6,267 nt of DNA from Candidatus Apopatocola equi (GTDB taxonomy: Bacteria; Bacillota; Clostridia; Oscillospirales; Oscillospiraceae): positions 1 through 6,267 of the forward strand of contig JAGHSH010000219.1 in NCBI GenBank assembly GCA_018065965.1, written 5' to 3'. Made by a program: the position numbers and the translations under genes. Below the pieces are notes generated by a model. That model did not search any database. It was not told the origin of the DNA and saw nothing but the letters and a program-made list of their open reading frames with translations. Below are positions 1-4,183 of the stretch, in pieces. How positions within the stretch are numbered: the first letter of the stretch is position 1; every line of letters starts with the position of its first letter.

Positions 1-608
1 GTCTTGTCTGTCCAGACCTCGACCGTCAGCTTATCAAAGTCCGTCTGATTGCCCACGCGGGTGTTCTCCACGCTGTAGTTCACCTTGAGAACGGGCGTGT
101 AGATGGAGTCCACGGGGATGGTGCCGATGGGGGCCCCGACGACCTTGTTGCGGTCGGCGGAGATGTAGCCGCGGCCATGGCTGAAGGTCAGCTCCATGGA
201 GATGGCGCCCTCGGCGTTCAGCGTGCAGATGTGGAGCTCGGGATTCAGGATCTCAACCTCGGCATCGGCCTTGATGTCACCGGCAGTGATTTCGCGCTCA
301 CCGGCGGCCTCAATGTAGACGGTCTTGGTGCCGGCGGAATGGAGCTTGGCGATGATGCCCTTGATATTCAGGACGATCTCCGTCACGTCCTCCTTCACAC
401 CGGGGATGGTGGAAAACTCATGCTGGATACCGGCAATCTTGATAGAGCAGACTGCCGTGCCGGGCAGAGAGGAGAGGAGCACACGGCGCAGGGCATTGCC
501 CAGTGTCGTGCCGTAACCGCGCTCCAGCGGCTCAACCACGAACTTGCCATAGGACTCGTCCGCATTGGTGTCGCAGCAATCGATGCGCGGCTTTTCAATT
601 TCGATCAT
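1..608 (-). CDS. rpoA: DNA-directed RNA polymerase subunit alpha, N-terminal part (3' end outside window)
   Basis: RpoA dimerises to nucleate assembly of core RNA polymerase (alpha2-beta-beta'-omega), and its C-terminal domain contacts upstream promoter DNA and activators. Reading the minus strand from the ATG at 606-608 gives 202 codons with no stop, running off the window edge. The start MIEIEKPRI resembles the Bacillus subtilis protein. The family hallmark EPLERGYGTTLGNALRRVLL lies at about residues 26-45, followed by HEFSTIPGVKEDVTEI (63-78), RGYISADRN (146-154) and PIGTIPVDSIYTPV (160-173). The alpha N-terminal dimerisation domain is thus nearly complete. The rest of that domain, the linker and the helix-hairpin-helix C-terminal domain are missing. 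A strong Shine-Dalgarno, GGAGGG at 615-620, sits 6 nt before the start. It is the last visible gene of the alpha operon; rplQ would be expected next. Identification is certain. Confidence 0.98.
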   Translation of the reverse strand, partial: MIEIEKPRIDCCDTNADESYGKFVVEPLERGYGTTLGNALRRVLLSSLPGTAVCSIKIAGIQHEFSTIPGVKEDVTEIVLNIKGIIAKLHSAGTKTVYIEAAGEREITAGDIKADAEVEILNPELHICTLNAEGAISMELTFSHGRGYISADRNKVVGAPIGTIPVDSIYTPVLKVNYSVENTRVGNQTDFDKLTVEVWTDK

Positions 609-679
609 GTAGTACCCTCCTTTTGATTCTTCGCCCGATATACATCGGGAATGTTACAGCTTTCCAGTTGGCGGGGGTA
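609..679 (-). other. rpsD-rpoA intergenic region with a short hairpin
   Basis: This 71-nt gap is longer than most junctions here. In the transcribed sense it contains a perfect 6-bp stem with a 4-nt loop, CCCGAT-GTAT-ATCGGG (634-649). The sequence after it is A-rich (GAAGAATCAAAA) and holds no U-tract, so it is not an intrinsic terminator. The A-rich stretch leads into the rpoA ribosome binding site (GGAGGG, 615-620). The hairpin could be a processing or stability element, but nothing in the sequence proves a function. Confidence 0.5.
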
Positions 680-1306
680 TTACTTGGAGTACAACTCGAC
701 GACCAGATGCTCCTCGATGGGCAGGTCGATGTCGTCACGCTCGGGATTGGCGACGACCTTGGCCACCAGGCTGTTGGCATCGTACTCCAGCCACTTGGGA
801 GGCTGACGGAAGGCATTGGCTTCAAGACTGGACTTGATCTTCTCCAGATCGCGGCTGGTTTCCTTCAGGGTGATGGTCATGCCGGGCTTCACGAGGTAGC
901 TGGGCACATTGACCTTCTTGCCGTTGACGGTGAAGTGACCGTGGGTGACCAGCTGACGAGCCTCAGCACGGCTCATGGCAAAGCCCAGACGGTAGATCAC
1001 GTTGTCCAGACGGGTCTCCAGAATGGAGAGCAGGTTCTGGCCGGCCTGACCGGGCTTGCGCTCGGCCATGTCGTAGTAAGAACGGAACTGCTTCTCCAGA
1101 ACGCCATAGTAACGCTTGGCCTTCTGCTTCTCACGCAGCTGCAGGCCGTATTCAGAGGTCTTGCTGCGACCATCGCCGTGGGCGCCGGGAACCTTGCCCC
1201 GGGTGACCATGGCGCACTTTTCAGTGTAGCACTTATCGCCCTTCAGAAAGAGCTTCTGGCCTTCGCGGCGGCACTGCCGGCAAACGGCCTCGGTATATCT
1301 TGCCAT
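680..1306 (-). CDS. rpsD: 30S ribosomal protein S4 (zinc-binding, Cys4 form)
   Basis: S4 is a primary 16S rRNA-binding protein that nucleates assembly of the 30S body and contributes to decoding fidelity. In E. coli it is also the translational repressor of the alpha operon. The 208-residue length is typical. The N-terminus MARYTEAVCRQCRREG carries C9 and C12, with C26 and C31 completing a Cys4 zinc site, so this is the zinc (C+) form. The S4 RNA-binding domain is recognisable from about residue 98, with RLDNVIYRLGFAMSRAEARQ (99-118) and HGHFTVNGKKVNVPSY (122-137). AGGAGG (1315-1320) lies 8 nt before the ATG and starts one base after the rpsK stop. Its place between rpsK and rpoA matches proteobacteria and many Clostridia but not Bacillus subtilis. 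Nothing is broken or unusual. It is the candidate regulator for the structured leader upstream of rpsM. Confidence 0.98.
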   Translation of the reverse strand: MARYTEAVCRQCRREGQKLFLKGDKCYTEKCAMVTRGKVPGAHGDGRSKTSEYGLQLREKQKAKRYYGVLEKQFRSYYDMAERKPGQAGQNLLSILETRLDNVIYRLGFAMSRAEARQLVTHGHFTVNGKKVNVPSYLVKPGMTITLKETSRDLEKIKSSLEANAFRQPPKWLEYDANSLVAKVVANPERDDIDLPIEEHLVVELYSK

Positions 1307-1321
1307 ATTCCTTACCTCCTA

Positions 1322-1726
1322 TCAGACGCGGCGACGCTTGGGCGGACGGCATCCGTTGTGGGGGATGGGAGTCACGTCCTTGATCATCGTCACTTCCAGG
1401 CCCACAGTCTGCAGAGCCCGGATGGCAGCCTCACGGCCGGAGCCGGGGCCCTTCACAAAGACCTCAACGGACTTGAGGCCGTGTTCCATAGCAGCGCGGC
1501 CCGCGGTCTCGGCGGCGGACTGAGCGGCAAAGGGAGTGGACTTCTTGCTGCCACGGAAGCCGAGGCCGCCGGAGGAAGCCCAGGAAATGGCATTGCCATT
1601 GGTATCGGTGATGGTCACCATGGTGTTGTTGAAGGAGGAGCTGATGTGCACCTGACCCTTCTCAATGTTCTTTTTCTCGCGGCGGCGAGTACGGACAACC
1701 TTCTTGCCCTTCTGCTGAGTAGCCAT
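1322..1726 (-). CDS. rpsK: 30S ribosomal protein S11
   Basis: S11 lies on the platform of the 30S subunit near the mRNA exit (E-site) region and binds 16S rRNA alongside S6, S18 and S21. The 134-residue product has the usual basic N-terminus (MATQQKGKKVVRTRRREKKN). The family core follows: HISSSFNNTMVTITDTNGN (27-45), SSGGLGFRGSKKSTPFAAQ (51-69), VKGPGSGREAAIRAL (91-105) and the near-invariant tail DVTPIPHNGCRPPKRRRV (117-134). The length is slightly above the usual ~129 because of the N-terminal extension common in Firmicutes. The ribosome binding site AAAGGAGGG (1736-1744) overlaps the rpsM stop codon (TAAAGGAGGG), leaving only 16 nt between the genes, so translation of the two is probably coupled. 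Identification is certain. Confidence 0.98.
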   Translation of the reverse strand: MATQQKGKKVVRTRRREKKNIEKGQVHISSSFNNTMVTITDTNGNAISWASSGGLGFRGSKKSTPFAAQSAAETAGRAAMEHGLKSVEVFVKGPGSGREAAIRALQTVGLEVTMIKDVTPIPHNGCRPPKRRRV

Positions 1727-1742
1727 GAATCAGTTCCCTCCT

Positions 1743-2111
1743 TTACTTCTTCTTGTTGGCGATGGTGCGCTTGGGACCCTTGCGGGTACGGGCGTTGGTC
1801 TTGCTGCGCTGGCCACGCACGGGCAGACCCTTGCGGTGGCGGTTGCCGCGATAGGAGCCGATCTCCATGAGACGCTTGATGTCCATAGCGGTCTGACGAC
1901 GCAGATCGCCTTCCACCAGGAAGTGCTGGTCGATGACCTCGCGGATGCGGGCCTCTTCCTCGTCGGTCAGGTCCTTGACGCGGGTATCGGGGTTGATACC
2001 GGTCATCTCGATGATCTTCTTCGCGCTGGTGAGGCCGATGCCGTAGACGTAGGTGAGAGCGATCTCAATGCGCTTCTCTCTCGGCAGGTCAACGCCGGAA
2101 ATTCTTGCCAT
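1743..2111 (-). CDS. rpsM: 30S ribosomal protein S13
   Basis: S13 sits in the head of the 30S subunit, contacts P-site tRNA and forms intersubunit bridges. The 122-residue product starts MARISGVDLPREKR, has the helix-two-turn-helix region ALTYVYGIGLTSAKKI (18-33), the signature RHRKGLPVRGQRSKTNA (91-107), and a lysine-rich tail ending KRTIANKKK. I chose the ATG at 2109-2111 because MARI(S/A)GVD is the family N-terminus. An in-frame TTG at 2118-2120 would add three residues but leaves only 4 nt to the Shine-Dalgarno. That Shine-Dalgarno, AAAGGA (2125-2130), is 13 nt from the chosen ATG, unusually far, and lies in the loop of a small hairpin. It is the first gene of the alpha-operon part, preceded by a 281-nt structured gap, so control of initiation here is plausible. 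Confidence 0.97.
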   Translation of the reverse strand: MARISGVDLPREKRIEIALTYVYGIGLTSAKKIIEMTGINPDTRVKDLTDEEEARIREVIDQHFLVEGDLRRQTAMDIKRLMEIGSYRGNRHRKGLPVRGQRSKTNARTRKGPKRTIANKKK

Positions 2112-2118
2112 GTTTTGC

Positions 2119-2138
2119 AATCAATCCTTTCATTGATT
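2119..2138 (-). promoter_or_regulatory. Hairpin presenting the rpsM Shine-Dalgarno in its loop
   Basis: The transcribed sequence AATCAAT-GAAAGG-ATTGATT is a perfect 7-bp inverted repeat with a 6-nt loop. The rpsM Shine-Dalgarno AAAGGA (2125-2130) occupies the loop and the first base of the 3' arm. The stem is AU-rich and probably marginal alone, but it abuts without a gap a 9-bp stem (2139-2147 with 2169-2177) on which it could stack. The repeat is seen directly. Folding in the cell and any effect on translation are inferred. Confidence 0.5.
2125..2130 (-). promoter_or_regulatory. rpsM Shine-Dalgarno at unusual distance
   Basis: AAAGGA is the only purine-rich anti-16S match near rpsM. It is 13 nt from the ATG at 2109-2111 and 4 nt from an in-frame TTG at 2118-2120, so neither spacing is optimal. 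The conserved S13 N-terminus favours the ATG. Its location in a hairpin loop is described separately. Confidence 0.6.
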
Positions 2139-2185
2139 TTATGCCATATCTTCGGGCTTGCACGGTCCATGGCATAATGAGGACC
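2139..2185 (-). promoter_or_regulatory. Possible H-type pseudoknot upstream of the rpsM ribosome binding site
   Basis: Two interleaved inverted repeats are seen in the transcribed sense. Stem 1 is GGTCC (2181-2185) with GGACC (2164-2168). Stem 2 is TTATGCCAT (2169-2177) with ATGGCATAA (2139-2147), 9 perfect base pairs. Their order 1-2-1-2 is that of an H-type pseudoknot, with a 3-nt first loop, no gap between the stems and a 16-nt last loop. The 3-nt loop crossing a 9-bp stem is tight, so stem 2 alone (21-nt loop) is the conservative reading. Confidence 0.4.
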
Positions 2186-2190
2186 GCCCG

Positions 2191-2248
2191 CGAGCCATCA
2201 ATTGCAGGCTCGATTTTGGTATTCGCCTGCAAAACCTTGTCCTGCAGG
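2191..2248 (-). promoter_or_regulatory. Set of mutually exclusive hairpins in the rpsM leader
   Basis: Three inverted repeats share arms. In transcription order they are A, CCTGCA (2243-2248) with TGCAGG (2226-2231); B, TTGCAGGC (2225-2232) with GCCTGCAA (2202-2209), 8 perfect base pairs and a 15-nt loop; and C, CGAGCC (2207-2212) with GGCTCG (2191-2196). B overlaps both A and C, so either A plus C or B alone can form. This resembles the arrangement of attenuators and riboswitches, but no terminator U-tract follows and no ligand-binding core is recognised. Confidence 0.4.
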
Positions 2249-2392
2249 TGTTTTTTCCCGCGCTGATCGCGGCGGCGGAGCCGCCCCGGTCGGCGCGAGG
2301 CCGCGCTTTGCCCGGCGCAGGGACGGATCTGCCCGCCCTTTGCCGAGTTCCGCGTTGAGCTTGGGTGAAGAATAGAGTCTTGTGCTGCGCTA

Positions 2393-2506
2393 TCAGCCCT
2401 GACGCTGCTTGTGCTTGGCGACTTCGCAGATGCACATGACCTTGCCCTTGCGCTTGATGATCTTGCACTTCTCGCACATGGGTTTCACGCTGGGACGAAC
2501 TTTCAT
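2393..2506 (-). CDS. rpmJ: 50S ribosomal protein L36 (zinc-ribbon form)
   Basis: L36 is the smallest 50S protein and stabilises 23S rRNA folding near the L7/L12 stalk base. Reading from the ATG at 2504-2506 gives 37 codons plus TGA: it opens MKVRPSVKPMCEKC and ends KHKQRQG. The zinc ligands C11, C14, C27 and H32 are all present (C-x2-C-x12-C-x4-H), so this is the zinc-containing type; C25 is an additional cysteine. The 37-residue length is exactly that of this type. AGGAGG (2515-2520) lies 8 nt upstream of the start, and infA ends 37 nt upstream. It is the last gene of the spc part, and the structured gap before rpsM follows. The gene is too short for ordinary ORF thresholds, but the match is unmistakable. 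Confidence 0.97.
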   Translation of the reverse strand: MKVRPSVKPMCEKCKIIKRKGKVMCICEVAKHKQRQG

Positions 2507-2543
2507 TGCTTTGCCCTCCTGCAATTCATTCGTAGGGTCTTTC

Positions 2544-2762
2544 TTACTTGGACCGCCAGGTGATGCGGCCCTTGGTGAGATCGTAGGGACTGAGCTGCAC
2601 CGTCACCTTATCGCCGGGAAGAATGCGGATGAAGTTCATCCGGAGCTTGCCGGAGATGTGGGCGAGAACGGTGTGTCCGTTGCCGATGTCCACCAGGAAG
2701 GTGGTGTTGGGCAGGGATTCCAGAACCGTGCCTTCGGTCTCGATCATATCGTCTTTTGCCAT
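2544..2762 (-). CDS. infA: Translation initiation factor IF-1
   Basis: IF-1 binds the 30S A site during initiation, helping IF-2 and IF-3 select initiator tRNA. The 72-residue product beginning MAKDDMIETEGTV is a single S1-like OB-fold domain of the standard length. It includes NGHTVLAHISGKLRMNFIRI (33-52) and LPGDKVTVQLSPYDLTKGRI (53-72 region, ending TWRSK), very close to Bacillus subtilis IF-1 as remembered. An in-frame TTG five codons upstream would add MRRES, but it overlaps the map stop and lacks a suitably placed Shine-Dalgarno. GGAGGG (2768-2773) is 5 nt before the chosen ATG and touches the map stop (TGAGGAGGG), suggesting coupled translation. No KOW-domain gene lies between map and infA, unlike in many Firmicutes. 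Confidence 0.98.
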   Translation of the reverse strand: MAKDDMIETEGTVLESLPNTTFLVDIGNGHTVLAHISGKLRMNFIRILPGDKVTVQLSPYDLTKGRITWRSK

Positions 2763-2773
2763 GCTTTCCCTCC

Positions 2774-3532
2774 TCAAATATCGTCCGCCATGGTCAGGAT
2801 CTCCGCTTCGCCCCCGGTGATGAGGATGGTGTTTTCATAGTGGGCGGAAAGACTTCCGTCCAGTGTGACCACCGTCCACTCGTTGCTCAGAACGCGCACA
2901 TCGTACGCGCCCCGGTTCACCATGGGCTCTACGGCGAGGGTCATGCCGCTGCACAGCAGGGGGCCGTGCCCGGGCCGACCGTAATTGGGTACCTGGGGAT
3001 CTTCGTGCATTTCCGAGCCGATGCCGTGGCCGACGTAGTCGCGCACCACGCTGCAGCCGCGGTCTTCCACGTACTGCTGAATGGTGTGACTGACATCGGA
3101 CAGCCGATTTCCGGCCCGGGCCAGCTTGATGCCCTCAAAAAAGCTCTTGCGGGTAATGTCGATGAGCTCCAGTGCCTCCGGGGCGCAGTCGCCCACCGGA
3201 TAGGTTCCGGCGCAGTCGCCCACATAGCCCCTGTAGGTGGCACCCACATCAATGGATACGATATCACCCTCGCGGATAACCCTTTTTCCGGGGATCCCGT
3301 GGATGACCTCGTTGTTTACGGAAACGCAGGTGCTGGCGGGGAAGCCGCCGTACCCGAGGAAGGTTGGCACCGCGTGCTGGGAGAGGATATAGGCGTTGAC
3401 CACCTTATCGATCTCCTGCGTGGTGATGCCCGGCCTGAGCGCAAGTCGGGCAGCCGTGCGTGCCCCGGCCGCAATACGGCCGGCAGCACGCATCAGCTCG
3501 ATTTCTCGTGATGATTTTACGCTGATCATCAT
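2774..3532 (-). CDS. map: Methionine aminopeptidase, type I
   Basis: Map removes the initiator methionine from new proteins whose second residue is small. The 252-residue product is a single-domain type Ia enzyme with the pita-bread fold and no N-terminal extension. The five metal ligands are all present: D95 (SIDVG), D106 (VGDCAG), H169 (YVGHGIG), E202 (AVEPMV) and E233 (HYENT). H78 (VIHGIPG) and H176 (EMHEDP) match the conserved substrate and catalytic histidines. A cysteine (C107) follows the second aspartate. The start is either of two tandem ATGs (3530-3532 or 3527-3529), since the conserved region begins MISVKSSREIELMRAAGRI. No Shine-Dalgarno is visible in the 7-nt gap after adk or in the preceding adk codons, so translation may depend on reinitiation by ribosomes finishing adk. 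The stop touches the infA ribosome binding site. Confidence 0.97.
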   Translation of the reverse strand: MMISVKSSREIELMRAAGRIAAGARTAARLALRPGITTQEIDKVVNAYILSQHAVPTFLGYGGFPASTCVSVNNEVIHGIPGKRVIREGDIVSIDVGATYRGYVGDCAGTYPVGDCAPEALELIDITRKSFFEGIKLARAGNRLSDVSHTIQQYVEDRGCSVVRDYVGHGIGSEMHEDPQVPNYGRPGHGPLLCSGMTLAVEPMVNRGAYDVRVLSNEWTVVTLDGSLSAHYENTILITGGEAEILTMADDI

Positions 3533-3539
3533 GAGAACA

Positions 3540-4172
3540 TCAGATGCCGAGGGTGCGGAAGATCGCTTCCGAGGTCTCGGCGATGGTGGGCTGGTTATCC
3601 ACGGTTTTCAGCTTGCCCAGTTTGGCATAGAAGTCCTTGAGGGGCTCGGTCTCCTGGTGATAGGTCACCAGACGGGCCTTGACGACCTCGGGCTGATCGT
3701 CCTTACGGATGGTCAGCGCGGCGCCGCACTTATCGCAGACGCCCTCGACCTTGCTGGGGGAGTTGATCACGTGGTAGGAAGCGCCGCAGTCGGGACAGGT
3801 GCGGCGGCCGCTCATGCGCTCCACGATGGTCTCATCGGCGATCTCGATGCTCAGAGCCACATCGATCTCCACGCCGCCGGCCACAAGAGCCTCAGCCTGG
3901 GGAATGGTGCGGGGCATACCGTCGAGAATATAGCCGTTTTTGCAGTCGTCCTCAGCGAGACGCTCCCGCATGATGCCGATGATGACCTCATCGGGCACCA
4001 GCTTGCCGGCCTGCATATAGCTCTCAGCCTGCTTGCCGATGGGAGTGCCGGCCTTGACGGCGGCGCGAAGGATATTGCCGGTGGAGATGGTGGGGATGTT
4101 CAGCTTGGCGCTGAGAACATCGGCCTGAGTGCCCTTACCGGCACCGGGCGCACCTAAAAGAATCAGTCTCAT
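3540..4172 (-). CDS. adk: Adenylate kinase, zinc-LID long form
   Basis: Adk is a cytosolic enzyme interconverting ATP plus AMP with two ADP. The 210-residue product has the P-loop GAPGAGKGT (7-15), an AMP-binding region ISTGNILRAA (29-38), the family signature as LDGMPRTIPQAEAL (83-96) and R119, R123 and R156 at positions typical of active-site arginines. The LID domain carries C126, C129, C146 and C149, a Cys4 zinc site common in Firmicute long-form enzymes. Two positions differ from the most familiar sequences: N33 where TGD is usual, and M86 where DGFPR is usual. The codon for M86 reads clearly as ATG. Both are substitutions rather than breaks, and the frame is intact. AAGGAG (4180-4185) overlaps the secY TAA and lies 7 nt before the ATG. 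The map start follows after 7 nt. Confidence 0.97.
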   Translation of the reverse strand: MRLILLGAPGAGKGTQADVLSAKLNIPTISTGNILRAAVKAGTPIGKQAESYMQAGKLVPDEVIIGIMRERLAEDDCKNGYILDGMPRTIPQAEALVAGGVEIDVALSIEIADETIVERMSGRRTCPDCGASYHVINSPSKVEGVCDKCGAALTIRKDDQPEVVKARLVTYHQETEPLKDFYAKLGKLKTVDNQPTIAETSEAIFRTLGI

Positions 4173-4183
4173 ATTACTGCTCC

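Larger units (their letters stand above)
2112..2392 (-). promoter_or_regulatory. Structured leader between rpmJ and rpsM (spc/alpha boundary), candidate autoregulatory RNA
   Basis: This is the only gap over 100 nt in the window and holds no convincing gene. In the transcribed sense its upstream part (about 2257-2340) is very GC-rich, with short stems such as GGCGGC-TCC-GCCGCC (2271-2285). The middle (2191-2248) holds overlapping stems that cannot all form together. The downstream part (2119-2185) is AT-richer and contains a possible pseudoknot followed directly by a hairpin around the rpsM Shine-Dalgarno. No stem is followed by a U-tract, so no intrinsic terminator is seen, and no strong -35/-10 pair was found. 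In E. coli, S4 represses the alpha operon by binding a pseudoknot over the rpsM start. The position here fits that idea, but S4 binding is inference. Confidence 0.5.

Noticed and set aside
503..1870. 455-codon open frame on the plus strand opposite rpoA, rpsD and rpsK
   Set aside because: It is exactly antisense to three unmistakable genes, has low-complexity L/G/A/H-rich composition and no recognisable domain. It is a by-product of GC-rich codon usage on the coding strand.
2174..2201. Possible promoter TTGATG - 16 nt - CATTAT on the minus strand upstream of rpsM
   Set aside because: Both boxes match consensus at only four of six positions, the spacing is slightly short, and the -10 falls in a well-paired stem arm. 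Mapping of 5' ends would decide.
2251..2285. GC-rich hairpins next to a homopolymer run, considered as an intrinsic terminator
   Set aside because: In the transcribed (minus) sense the stems are followed by A6, not U. In the plus sense the T run comes before the stems. Neither orientation gives a terminator.
2139..2477. 112-codon minus-strand open frame overlapping rpmJ out of frame and running through the rpsM leader
   Set aside because: It uses an internal ATG out of frame with rpmJ, has arginine/alanine/glutamine-rich composition without domain features and no clear ribosome binding site. The absence of stops is expected in this GC-rich stretch. A leader peptide cannot be fully excluded, but nothing supports one.
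2763..2777. Five-codon upstream extension of infA from a TTG
   Set aside because: It overlaps the map stop, would occlude the GGAGGG ribosome binding site, and IF-1 is 72 residues starting MAKDD in related bacteria.
2756..4157. Plus-strand open frames of about 250 codons opposite map and adk
   Set aside because: They are antisense shadows of well-conserved genes, with repetitive G/A/H/D-rich composition and no recognisable domain.
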